A stretch of DNA of 64,000 nucleotides from Sphingopyxis alaskensis RB2256 (GTDB lineage Bacteria > Pseudomonadota > Alphaproteobacteria > Sphingomonadales > Sphingomonadaceae). The position numbers were made by a program, and so were the translations under genes. The notes beneath the pieces were generated by a model, which did not search any database, was not told the DNA's origin, and saw only the letters and a program-made list of their open reading frames with translations. Below are positions 52,442 to 60,215 of this stretch, in pieces (the stretch's first letter is position 1; each line of letters begins with the position of its first letter). The stretch covers positions 2,480,001 to 2,544,000 of the forward strand of contig NC_008048.1 in the NCBI RefSeq assembly GCF_000013985.1. Reading direction: 5' to 3'.

Positions 52442-52663
52442 TCATGCAATCGGATCCGTCGGGCCGGTTCCTGTCGCGGCCACGGCGGATATCCGGTTCG
52501 GACGCGCCGTTGAGCCAGGCACGAAACCGCGGCGTGGGGTTGACTTGTTCGGGTCGGGAAGCGACCGCGACTGCGATTCAAAAGGGCCAGCGCCCGGTTC
52601 CTGAGCGAGCGCAGGAGCCGACGGGCCCCCCGCGACCGGGGCGGCAGCGATCATCGTTCGCAT
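52442..52663 (-). CDS. small exported Pro-rich peptide of the cus operon
   Basis: 73 residues. Starts MRTMIAAAPVAGGPSAPALAQ, a likely signal peptide, followed by EPGAGPFESQSRSLPDPNK and an unstructured tail. A GAGGA site lies 9 nt before the ATG. It sits between the Cys/Met-rich protein and cusC in the same direction. No Cys or His cluster and no recognised family; the tail may be frame-shifted from an ancestral protein. Confidence 0.45.
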   Translation of the reverse strand: MRTMIAAAPVAGGPSAPALAQEPGAGPFESQSRSLPDPNKSTPRRGFVPGSTARPNRISAVAATGTGPTDPIA

Positions 52664-52726
52664 GTTTGTAAATCCTCGATTGAAAAGCTGGAAAATGCGG
52701 CAACATTGAGCGCCGCATATTGCGTT

Positions 52727-53092
52727 TCAGCCGAGGGTAAGTGGCGGTTTGGGTTCGGGGCCGACACTCCGGCCAGCCATCCGTACCGATGGGGCGGGCG
52801 TAGCCGGTGCAGGCCGATATTCGGCCGGTGGCGGCAATATATCGCGCGTGACGATGGCGAGTGGAATGGCGCAGCCCATCTTGGCGATGCAATCCAGCGT
52901 CAGCCCCTTGCACGGCTGGTCGGGTTGCGATTTACCGGCGCCCATCATTTCGGCGCATTCTTCGCCCATCGCGGACGATGCCGATGTTGTATTCGCCATC
53001 GGGATCGCCGGTGCCGAAGCGAATGCGGTTTCCTGGCCCAGAAGGCCGAGCAATGCTCCGAAGAGCAGCATGTAGGAAATCCAGCGTTTCAC
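52727..53092 (-). CDS. exported Cys/Met-rich putative metal-binding protein
   Basis: 121 residues from a GTG start at 53092 (VKRWISYMLLFGALLGLL signal peptide, AAGGGC site 5 nt upstream). The mature part has MGEECAEMMGAGKSQPDQPC and LTLDCIAKMGCAIPLA, a cluster of Met and Cys typical of periplasmic copper-site proteins. The C-terminus is Pro-rich. It heads the cus operon, so a periplasmic copper or silver binding role is likely but unproven. An alternative longer ATG at 53128 would give a poor signal peptide. Confidence 0.65.
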   Translation of the reverse strand: MKRWISYMLLFGALLGLLGQETAFASAPAIPMANTTSASSAMGEECAEMMGAGKSQPDQPCKGLTLDCIAKMGCAIPLAIVTRDILPPPAEYRPAPATPAPSVRMAGRSVGPEPKPPLTLG

Positions 53093-53377
53093 AAAGGCCC
53101 TTGTCGTCTCTTGAAGCCCGCAAGTCAATTCGCTGTCGCGAAGCGTCGGTTACAATCAAGCCCGGACAGCGCGCATCCGCTTTCGCGGACGTCGGCGTCC
53201 GCAGGCGGAAAAGCCGGTGTCGCCGCACGGTTCGCACCGATTGCGAGGCTCGCCCGCCGGCGATCCGAAGCAATCGGGCGCCAACCGGCCCTCCCAGGGA
53301 TGGGAGCGCGTTGGCGACAGCGGCACATGATCATTGTCCGGCCCGCCAGTTCGTCGCGGGCGCCGGTTCCCATGCGC

Positions 53378-54121
53378 CTACTGTTCGCTCGCGGAGAGAT
53401 CGCGCAGAAAATCGCGGATTCGGGATGCGTTGACGCCGAAATCGCTGATCCCGACCCGACTCACCGAGCGCATATCCACTATGCTTTGCGTGCCGTCGGC
53501 GCTTGGACGGACCCGCACGACAACATCATCCTTGAACCGGATATACGACGTGCTGGCTGTGGCCTCGAGGGCGCCGGCGGCGACATCATAGCGTGCGATG
53601 TCCCAGCCGCGTGCGGAGGCGAGCTTGCGGGCATCCGACATGACATCCGCCGCTGGACGGCGGATCATGATCGGCTGGATGTCCGGATAGCCGGCGGCGT
53701 GGATCCGCCGCCATTCGGCGATGCTGCCGACACCGGCGAGATTGTCCGCGCGCAGCGGCAGGCTCTGGAACTGCGGCGGTGCGGCGAGATCGGTCGTGAC
53801 ATCATGGATCGGCGGGACGTCGCGCGCCACGAGCGGCCGCGAGGCGACAAACAGGACGAGGGGTAGCGAAAGCAACAGCGCCACATAGGCGGCACCGCGG
53901 CTCGTCGCTTGCTGCCGCCGGGCCAGCAGCAAGGCCGCGAGGGCTGCGATCGTTGCCGCAAACGCGACCGCGGCACCGGCGAGCATCGATAGAAAGCCCG
54001 GGATTTTGGCGATCAGATCGTAGCGCGCGAGAGTAAGGCCGGTCGCGGCGATGAGCAGCGATGCGAAGGCAAGCCACAACGAAAACCGGCCTGTCCGTTC
54101 TGTCCCTGTCGATCTCGCCAC
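53378..54121 (-). CDS. DUF1499-family membrane protein
   Basis: 247 residues. Three N-terminal hydrophobic segments (about 12-115) precede a soluble DUF1499 domain: LPLRADNLAGVGSIAEWRR, VMSDARKLASARGWDIARYD and SRVGISDFGVNASRIRDFL. Function unknown. A GTG start at 54121 has an excellent AGGAGG site 8 nt upstream, which decides against longer upstream reading. Confidence 0.8.
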   Translation of the reverse strand: MARSTGTERTGRFSLWLAFASLLIAATGLTLARYDLIAKIPGFLSMLAGAAVAFAATIAALAALLLARRQQATSRGAAYVALLLSLPLVLFVASRPLVARDVPPIHDVTTDLAAPPQFQSLPLRADNLAGVGSIAEWRRIHAAGYPDIQPIMIRRPAADVMSDARKLASARGWDIARYDVAAGALEATASTSYIRFKDDVVVRVRPSADGTQSIVDMRSVSRVGISDFGVNASRIRDFLRDLSASEQ

Positions 54122-54667
54122 GGTCTTGCCCTCCTGGAATATGCGGCAAGACGCCACACAGGCTCGCCTCATGCCAGCCGCCGGGCGTCGGCGCCAATAA
54201 AATGACGGACGAATGTAACCGGCGCCTGCTCGGGTGCGAACAGGGTGATAGCATGTGCCGGGAGTGACCTGTGCGGGAACGACGAACGAAGATCGTCGCG
54301 CGCGGCAGCCCAACGGGGTCGTTCGAAGCCCTCGCGTCCGGCAGCCGCCACCCCCAGGGCAGCCCTGGGTCGCAGCGGATGCTGGCAGACATTGGCGGCG
54401 TACCGGTCTCATCCCCCTGCCGGCCGCCGCTCTCCGGGACGCCTCCCATCCACCGTCCAGGAGAAGATGGCTGCCAGCATCCCAGGTGTTCAGGCTGTAT
54501 CGACATTCAATCATCGCGACCTGCAAATGCCGGCTTTCGGCGCTTCCGGTGCTCAGGTGCCTCTTGTCCGCTGCGCGCCGGGTCACGAAAATCACCATTT
54601 TCGGCGTGCCATCTTCTGAATGTCGATACATCCCGGTCCCGCATGCGACGGTGCGGCTCTGCCTCTA
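54122..54667. other. 546-bp stretch with no supported gene
   Basis: Open reading frames exist on several strands but none has a recognisable family, ribosome site and codon pattern together. A palindrome-like ccagggcagccctgg is near 54355. The stretch leads into the IS remnant and may be decayed accessory DNA. Confidence 0.5.
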
Positions 54668-54800
54668 TTGAAGATGTCCGGCCTGGATTTCCGGGGCTCT
54701 TCAATGGCTTCACAGTGCTTTGAAGCACAGGGTCTCCGGCTGCTTGGCGATGTTGTAAGCGACCAGCCAGTCGCGGAGATGGCGGCGCTCAATCGACCCG
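54668..54800 (-). pseudogene. decayed IS481-family transposase C-terminus
   Basis: On the minus strand, RRHLRDWLVAYNIAKQPETL in one frame and CEAIEEPRKSRPDIFN in another match RRHVSDWLIAYNFAKQLKAL and YEAIEELWKSKPDVFI, the end of the transposase at 55893-56843. The switch of frame and several indels show it is a remnant of a related but different element. Its 5' part is missing. Confidence 0.8.
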
Positions 54801-54858
54801 ATTTCTGGGCCTGTCCCAGTGACTGGGACGAGGAGCGCTACAAGAAACGAGGCCTTCT

Positions 54859-55161
54859 TTGACCGGGAACCTTTCGATTTATGGGTTCGGCTCATTTTGC
54901 AACGGCAAGGCCCGACCGTGTGACATTGACCTGTTGCTTGAGCATCGCCCAACGGATTTCGCGTCCAGCAAGTTTGCTATCGATTGCAAGGCGCAGATCA
55001 AACCGGCGCTCCCTTCCGCCGACAGCGTGAGGCTCTCACAGGCAGAGGCCGAAAGGCTCGATTTCCTCGGAAGGGCGAAAGTGGTAATGTTGGAGGCCTT
55101 GAACGCCGCGATCATCGACGCCGATGTTCAGGCACTTGCGAGCCGACTTTCGAGATACTGA
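54859..55161 (+). CDS. minimal nucleotidyltransferase-like protein
   Basis: 100 residues from a TTG start (open upstream to 54823). The N-terminus LSIYGFGSFCNGKARPCDIDLLLEHR carries the G-S-x(n)-D-x-D nucleotidyltransferase motif (GFGSF, DID). FAIDCKAQIKPALPSADS and LSQAEAERLDFLGRAKVVML follow. No HEPN or kinase partner is visible beside it. It lies between the IS remnant and the tRNA fragment. It may be truncated at its N-terminus by the remnant. Activity unproven. Confidence 0.5.
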   Translation: MTGNLSIYGFGSFCNGKARPCDIDLLLEHRPTDFASSKFAIDCKAQIKPALPSADSVRLSQAEAERLDFLGRAKVVMLEALNAAIIDADVQALASRLSRY

Positions 55162-55316
55162 TCGCGCCGCAAGGAGCACATTCACTCGACAGGTTGGAAG
55201 CGGAAATCACGACCCGCGGTTTACATCCCCCGTGGCGATATGGTGGCGACCCAGATGGAGGGCGCAAGTTCCCCACGCCTTGAAAGCTATTAGCTGGCTG
55301 ATTTATATTGTGAAAC

Positions 55317-55361
55317 TGGAGCGGGCGAAGGGATTCGAACCCTCGACCCCAACCTTGGCAA
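55317..55361 (-). other. attachment-site candidate: 3' fragment of tRNA-Gly(GCC)
   Basis: On the minus strand it reads from the anticodon loop (TTGCCAAG, anticodon GCC) through the T-arm (GGGTTCGAATCCC) to the 3' end (GCCCGCTCCA). The 5' half of the tRNA is absent, since the flanking sequence above 55361 does not pair. Such fragments are attachment sites left when an integrase inserts an element at a tRNA 3' end. The orientation places the element on the higher-coordinate side. Confidence 0.8.
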
Positions 55362-55458
55362 CTTGACCTTCGGGCTTTCCTAGAGCTTCCTATGCTATCC
55401 TAAAACCCTATATTTCCTATATTTCTTGATTTTCTTTCTGCCCTCTCGTATCCTAATT

Positions 55459-55526
55459 TTGTCTCCAGTTTGACGGTTGCAGGAGACAATTTGGAGACAA
55501 AGCCGCTCGGTTTTGGTTTTGTCTCC
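55459..55526. repeat. four copies of an 8-mer upstream of the integrase
   Basis: TTGTCTCC at 55459-55466 and 55519-55526, and its reverse complement GGAGACAA at 55482-55489 and 55493-55500. A near copy, ggagagaca, is at 55531. The clustered arrangement of opposed copies suggests arm-type binding sites of the integrase or operator sites. Confidence 0.55.
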
Positions 55527-55892
55527 AGCAGGAGAGACATGATGCCGACGGGCAAGCTGACCAAACGGGCGATCGACGCGCTTGCCGTGCCAGACAGCAA
55601 GCAGCTCATCTATTGGGATAGCGAAGTGAAGGGCTTCGGCCTGAGGGTGCTCCCTTCGGGGCTCAAGACTTTCGTCGTTCAATATCGCAATGCCGAGGGT
55701 ATCAAACGCCGGATGAACCTCGGCCGGTTCGGCGTGCTGACGGTCGATACGGCCCGCGATCTTGCAAAGCTCAAGTTGGCCGAGGTCATCGTCGGCGAGG
55801 ATCCCGCCGACAAGGTCAGGCAGGTCCGCAAGGGAATGACCGTAGCGGAGATGTGCGACTGGTATTTGGAGGAAGCTCGCGCCGGGAATATC

Positions 55893-56843
55893 CTAGGTGT
55901 TTGGTCCCAGCATGTGATGGTTGGGTTTGACGATAAAGACATCGGGCTTTGATTTCCAGAGTTCCTCGATGGCTTCATATGGTGTCCTGAACTTGAGAGC
56001 CTTGAGCTGCTTGGCGAAGTTGTAGGCGATCAGCCAGTCGCTGACGTGTCGTCGCAGTTCCTGGATCGAGGCATAATGGAAGGATTTGACGGTCGCTTCC
56101 TTGATGGTTCGGACCATCCGCTCGGCTTGACCATTGGTCCATGGGTGGTAGGGCTTGGTCAGCCGATGCTCGATGCCGTTTTCGAGGCAGACCCGCTCGA
56201 AGATGTGGATCAGCCATTGCCGGCTCTGGCCGCGCTGGGGCTGGACGAACTGGACGCCATTGTCGGTCAGCACGGTGTGGATCCTGTAAGGCACGGTCTT
56301 GACCAGCACCTTGAGGAAAGCTGCGGCGGCAAGCTTTGTGGCCTTGCGATAGATGCGGGCGAAGACCAGCTTCGAGGTGCGGTCCACCGCCACATAGAGG
56401 AAGGCCTTGCCGCCCTCATAGCGTAGCTCGGCGATGTCGATGTGGAAGTAGCCGATCTCATAATCCTTGAACTTCTTCGGCTTCTCGCGGTCCGCTTTGG
56501 GCAGGCGGCTGATGCCATGCCGTTGCAGGCAGCGATGCAGCGACGAGCGCGTCAACTGCGGGATCACGTCCTTTAGCGCGATGTAGACGTCGTCGAGCGG
56601 CAACCGCGCCTGAACCCGCAACGCCACGATGGCAGCTTCTTCCATAGGCGAGAGGACGGTGCTGCGGCGCTCCTTCGGCCCCATCGGCATGTCGTCCACA
56701 GACTGCCGATGGCGCCACTTCAAGACGGTCTTCTCGTTGATCCCGTACTTCCTCGCGAGGCTCGCGACCGAAGCTTGCGATCGCTGTAGCTCGCCTCGAA
56801 TGGCGTGCGTGGTCTTGGCGCTCCCGTGTAAAATCTGTCCCAT
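55893..56843 (-). CDS. IS481-family DDE transposase
   Basis: 316 residues. An N-terminal HTH domain (GELQRSQASVASLARKYGINEKTVLKWRHR) precedes a DDE integrase core with the acidic residues in FHIDIAEL, LTDNGVQF and PWTNGQAERMVRTIKEA. The protein reads through the left inverted repeat. Its TAG stop is at 55893-55895, inside the duplicated target CCTAGG, so the insertion itself supplies the stop codon. Confidence 0.93.
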   Translation of the reverse strand: MGQILHGSAKTTHAIRGELQRSQASVASLARKYGINEKTVLKWRHRQSVDDMPMGPKERRSTVLSPMEEAAIVALRVQARLPLDDVYIALKDVIPQLTRSSLHRCLQRHGISRLPKADREKPKKFKDYEIGYFHIDIAELRYEGGKAFLYVAVDRTSKLVFARIYRKATKLAAAAFLKVLVKTVPYRIHTVLTDNGVQFVQPQRGQSRQWLIHIFERVCLENGIEHRLTKPYHPWTNGQAERMVRTIKEATVKSFHYASIQELRRHVSDWLIAYNFAKQLKALKFRTPYEAIEELWKSKPDVFIVKPNHHMLGPNT

Positions 56844-56899
56844 AGCTCCCTCCGCTGCAACGGCGACAAGTCTACACCATCACATGCTGGGACCAAACA
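55898..56899. mobile_element. intact 1002-bp IS481-family insertion sequence
   Basis: The ends are perfect 24-bp inverted repeats starting TGTTTGGTCCCAGCATG. They are flanked by a 6-bp direct repeat CCTAGG (55892-55897 and 56900-56905). IS481 elements are known to target NCTAGN and duplicate it, which fits. One gene, the transposase, reads on the minus strand. The element lies inside the integrase gene. Confidence 0.95.
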
Positions 56900-57844
56900 C
56901 CTAGGCCGCAAGAATCTTCCCATCAAAACGTCGTCGCTCGATATGGACGAGAGCCGGGTTCGAACCCACATCGTACCCCTGCTTGGCAATCGCATCGTGA
57001 AGCATCTCCGGATCGCCGACGTCGAGCAGATGCAATCCGACGTAAAGAACGGGAAGACGGCCAAACCCCGAACGGGAGGGCGAGGCGGCATGGCAACGGG
57101 CGGGCCCGGCGTGGCGGGCCGCTGCCTCGGCACGCTTCAGGCGATCATCGGTCACGCGAAGCACAAGGGTCTGCTCGAAGTACACCCGACCCTCGGGGCC
57201 AAGAAGCTCGCGAGCAAAAAGAAGACGCGGCGCCTCAGCGTCGCTGAAATCGAGATGATGGGGAAGGCCATCGCTCATGCCGAGGCGAGCGGCGAGAATC
57301 CGGTCGCTCTCGGCGTCCTGCGCACCTTGCTGCTGACGGGCTATCGCCGGGAAGAAGGGCAAGCGATGCGCCGCAGCTGGCTTCATCCCGATGCCGGCTA
57401 TGTTGCTTTTCCCGACACGAAGGGCGGCGCACAGATTCGAGCGATCGGTCCGGCCGCGGTGCGGGTTCTGCAAGACCAGGCAGAGATTGCGGGCAATCCG
57501 CACCTGTTTCCCTCGACCATCGGCGACGGTCCCTTCACGGCGGTTAGCGAGTGCCTCCGGCGCGTGTGCGTTTTGGCAGGTATAGAGGGTGTGACGCCCC
57601 ATACGCTTCGCCACACCTTCGGAAGCGTCGCGGGAGATTTGGGATTCTCGGAACTCACGATCCGCGCAATGCTCGGACATGCTTCGCAGAATGTGACCCA
57701 GGATTATGTCCACATCGATGAAGCGCTGAAACTCGCTGTCCGGCGGACCTCGGACGAAATCGAGCGGCTGCTGGCGAGCGGCGCGGCCAAGCTCGGGACC
57801 ATGCGACACGCCGCTTGACGGGACGGAACAGGATACGAGCTCTG

Positions 57845-58270
57845 CTAGGCGATGCGCCGCATCGTCGGACGCACCGTCGCGCACGCGGGCGTGCCATCCT
57901 TACCCGTGCCAATGATCGCAATCTCGATGGGCCGCATATCCTTCGCGGCCGCGTCGAGCAGCTCCTGATCGATATCATGTATGTCGATCTTCATCCGCCG
58001 CGACCAAGGCGAAGCCGCGTCACCCGCCATTTGCCCGACACGAATATAGACGAACCGGCGCTCCGGCCCCTCGCGCCGCACCTGGTCGCCGAAGAATTTG
58101 GGACCCGGGCCGACGCGCACGGAGAAATCGAAGGCCAAGGCTTCACCCATGCGGGACGCTTTGGGATCGAGCGGCCCGTCGTCCTTGCCTTGCAAGCTGT
58201 GAAGCACGCCAGGCACCGGCTGTTCGATGACGATCCGAAAGGCGATCTCGCTCTGCTGTTCGCGACCCAT
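57845..58270 (-). CDS. DUF5990-family protein
   Basis: 141 residues. The sequence REQQSEIAFRIVIEQPVPGVLHSLQGKDD and a repeated FDFSVRVG / GPKFFGDQVR beta pattern fit DUF5990, a small beta-rich family of unknown function. I chose ATG 58270. It is divergent from arsR with 94 bp between, so it may share the ars regulatory region. It converges with the integrase. Confidence 0.7.
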   Translation of the reverse strand: MGREQQSEIAFRIVIEQPVPGVLHSLQGKDDGPLDPKASRMGEALAFDFSVRVGPGPKFFGDQVRREGPERRFVYIRVGQMAGDAASPWSRRMKIDIHDIDQELLDAAAKDMRPIEIAIIGTGKDGTPACATVRPTMRRIA

Positions 58271-58307
58271 GACGAGGCTATAGCCCGATCGCGCAAGCGG
58301 ACCAACT

Positions 58308-58363
58308 AATCGGATATTCCCGATTGGAATTGACGGATGCGATTCCATCGGATAATTCCGATG
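58308..58363 (+). promoter_or_regulatory. arsR promoter with two ArsR operator candidates
   Basis: Two palindromes of the same design, aatcgg-atattc-ccgatt (58308-58325) and catcgg-ataatt-ccgatg (58346-58363), share atcggata..tcc-type cores and are centred 38 bp apart. A -35 TTGACG (58330-58335) and a -10 GATAAT (58351-58356) give a promoter with a 15-bp spacer. The second palindrome covers the -10. The predicted start of transcription is at or next to the arsR ATG (58365), so the message may be leaderless. Confidence 0.7.
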
Positions 58364-58364
58364 C

Positions 58365-58694
58365 ATGCAAACCGATTCCGCCTTGTCCATTCTCGCCGCG
58401 CTGGGACACCCGACACGCCTCGATGCCTTTCGCCTGCTCGTCAAACATGAGCCCGACGGCCTGTCGACGGGTCAACTTGTCGAAGCGTCGGGACTCACCC
58501 AGAGTACCTTCTCCACCCATCTCGCGGTGCTCGCCAAAGCCGGCCTCGTGATATCCGAGAAGCGCGGGCGTCAAATTATCCAGCGCGCGGATATCGACGC
58601 GCTTCGCGGCCTGATGCTCTTCCTGGCGAAGGACTGCTGCCAAGGCCGGGCGGAGCTGTGCGAGCCGCTGCTCGCAGAACTCGCCTGCTGCTGA
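58365..58694 (+). CDS. arsR: ArsR-family arsenic-responsive repressor
   Basis: 109 residues. Winged-helix DNA-binding region LSTGQLVEASGLTQSTFSTH. The As(III)-binding cysteines are near the C-terminus: C91 and C92 (AKDCCQGRAEL) and C99 (LCEPL), a Cys-Cys...Cys arrangement like that of the Acidithiobacillus ferrooxidans type rather than the E. coli CVCDLC type. Two more Cys end the protein. It should repress the operon until arsenite binds. No clear ribosome site is upstream. Confidence 0.93.
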   Translation: MQTDSALSILAALGHPTRLDAFRLLVKHEPDGLSTGQLVEASGLTQSTFSTHLAVLAKAGLVISEKRGRQIIQRADIDALRGLMLFLAKDCCQGRAELCEPLLAELACC

Positions 58695-58707
58695 AGGAAC
58701 GCGCGCT

Positions 58708-59136
58708 ATGACCGACATCGTCATCTACCATAACCCCGCCTGCGGGACCTCCCGCAACACCCTCGCGATGATTCGCAATGCCGGGATCGAACCGCATGTC
58801 GTCGAGTATCTGAAGACGCCGCCGTCGCGTGCGCTGCTCGAACAGTTGATCGTCCGCGCCGGCATCACGGCTCGCGAACTCCTGCGAGAGAAAGGCACGC
58901 CCTATGCGGAGCTGGGGCTCGGAGACATGGCCCTTGGCGACGAAGCGCTGATCGACGCGATGATGGCGCATCCCGCCCTGATCAACCGCCCGTTGGTGGT
59001 CTCGCCGCTCGGCGTGAAGCTCTGCCGTCCCTCCGAAACGGTACTCGACCTCATCCCTGCGGGGCAACGCGGCGCCTTCGCCAAGGAAGACGGCGAACAG
59101 GTAATCGACGCCGCTGGCAACCGCGTCGGCGCCTGA
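58708..59136 (+). CDS. arsC: glutaredoxin-coupled arsenate reductase
   Basis: Reduces arsenate to arsenite using glutathione and glutaredoxin. The 142 residues start MTDIVIYHNPACGTSRNT, with Cys12 the catalytic residue, and include the RPLVVSPLGVKLCRPSETVLDLI segment with the active-site Arg region. It follows arsR by 13 bp in one operon. Confidence 0.95.
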   Translation: MTDIVIYHNPACGTSRNTLAMIRNAGIEPHVVEYLKTPPSRALLEQLIVRAGITARELLREKGTPYAELGLGDMALGDEALIDAMMAHPALINRPLVVSPLGVKLCRPSETVLDLIPAGQRGAFAKEDGEQVIDAAGNRVGA

Positions 59137-59145
59137 GCCAAGCCG

Positions 59146-60210
59146 ATGACAGAACCCAAGCGGGAACGGCTGTCGTTCCTCGATCGCTATCTCACCCTCT
59201 GGATCTTCCTCGCGATGGCGCTCGGCGTGTTGCTCGGTTCGGTGTTCACCGGCCTGCCCGCCGCGATCGATGCCCTCTCGTGGGGCTCGACCAACATCCC
59301 GATCGCGATCGGCCTTATCCTGATGATGTATCCGCCGCTCGCGCGCGTCCGCTACGAGGAATTGCCGCGCGTGTTCGAGGACAAAAGGGTGCTCGCCATC
59401 TCGCTCATCCAGAACTGGATCATCGGTCCCGTGCTGATGTTCGCGCTCGCGGTGATCTTCCTGTCAGACAAGCCCGAATATATGACCGGGCTGATCCTGA
59501 TCGGCCTCGCGCGCTGCATCGCGATGGTGATCGTCTGGAACCAGCTCGCGAAGGGCGACAATCAATATGTCGCGGCACTGGTGGCGTTCAACTCGATCTT
59601 CCAGATCCTGTTCTTCAGCATCTATGCCTGGTTCTTCCTGACGATATTGCCGCCGCTGTTCGGTCTCGAAGGCAGCGTTATCGACGTAAGCTTCTGGACC
59701 GTCGCCGAAGCCGTCCTCATTTATCTCGGCGTTCCCTTTGCGGCGGGCTATCTCACTCGCAAGTGGCTCGCAGACGCCAAGGGCAACGAATGGTATGAGA
59801 CGCGCTTCCTCCCGCGCATCGCGCCGATCACGCTTGTCGCGCTGCTCTTCACGATCGTCGCAATGTTCAGCCTCAAGGGCGGTGAGATCGTCACCATTCC
59901 CGGCGACGTCGTGCGCATCGCCGTCCCGCTGACCATCTATTTCGTCGTGCAGTTCGTCATCAGCTTCTGGATGGGCAAGCTGATCGAGGCCGATTATCCG
60001 CGCACGACCGCGGTCGCCTTCACCGCCGCCGGAAATAATTTCGAGCTTGCGATCGCGGTTGCGATTGCCGCCTTCGGGCTCGCCTCGCCGGTCGCCTTCG
60101 CCGCCGTCATCGGCCCGCTCGTCGAAGTTCCCGTGCTCATCCTGCTGGTGAGCGTCGCCTTCTGGTTCGGACGCCGCTGGTTCCCGGCATCCACCCCCGC
60201 GAAAGACTGA
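59146..60210 (+). CDS. acr3: ACR3-family arsenite efflux permease
   Basis: 354 residues with ten hydrophobic segments. The [10 protein letters not shown] motif holds the conserved Cys (C124) needed for arsenite transport in ACR3 proteins. [13 protein letters not shown] in the last segments carries the conserved Glu. Exports arsenite made by ArsC. Third gene of the operon, 9 bp after arsC. Confidence 0.95.
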   Translation: MTEPKRERLSFLDRYLTLWIFLAMALGVLLGSVFTGLPAAIDALSWGSTNIPIAIGLILMMYPPLARVRYEELPRVFEDKRVLAISLIQNWIIGPVLMFALAVIFLSDKPEYMTGLILIGLARCIAMVIVWNQLAKGDNQYVAALVAFNSIFQILFFSIYAWFFLTILPPLFGLEGSVIDVSFWTVAEAVLIYLGVPFAAGYLTRKWLADAKGNEWYETRFLPRIAPITLVALLFTIVAMFSLKGGEIVTIPGDVVRIAVPLTIYFVVQFVISFWMGKLIEADYPRTTAVAFTAAGNNFELAIAVAIAAFGLASPVAFAAVIGPLVEVPVLILLVSVAFWFGRRWFPASTPAKD

Positions 60211-60215
60211 TTGTC

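Larger units (their letters stand above)
55542..57818 (+). pseudogene. tyrosine integrase interrupted by an IS element
   Basis: Without the insertion the frame joins 55542-55897 to 56906-57818, giving 422 residues through NILGRKNLP. The N-terminal Arm-binding (DUF4102) domain is in the first half (KLTKRAIDALAVPDSKQLIY). The catalytic core is in the second: LLLTGYRREEGQAM (Arg), TPHTLRHTFG (H-x-x-R) and LGHASQNVTQDYVHID (His and nucleophile Tyr). It is the P4-type integrase family that uses tRNA sites. The 1002-bp insertion separates the arm-binding domain from the core, so integration and excision should be lost. An AGGAGA site precedes the ATG. Confidence 0.9.

Noticed and set aside
54168..54520. 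A gene in the stretch before the IS remnant
   Set aside because: Several overlapping frames on both strands, none with a ribosome site plus a recognisable protein; probably decayed DNA.
55317..55361. A functional tRNA-Gly gene
   Set aside because: Only the 3' half is present; the 5' acceptor and D-arm sequences are missing, so it is an attachment-site fragment.
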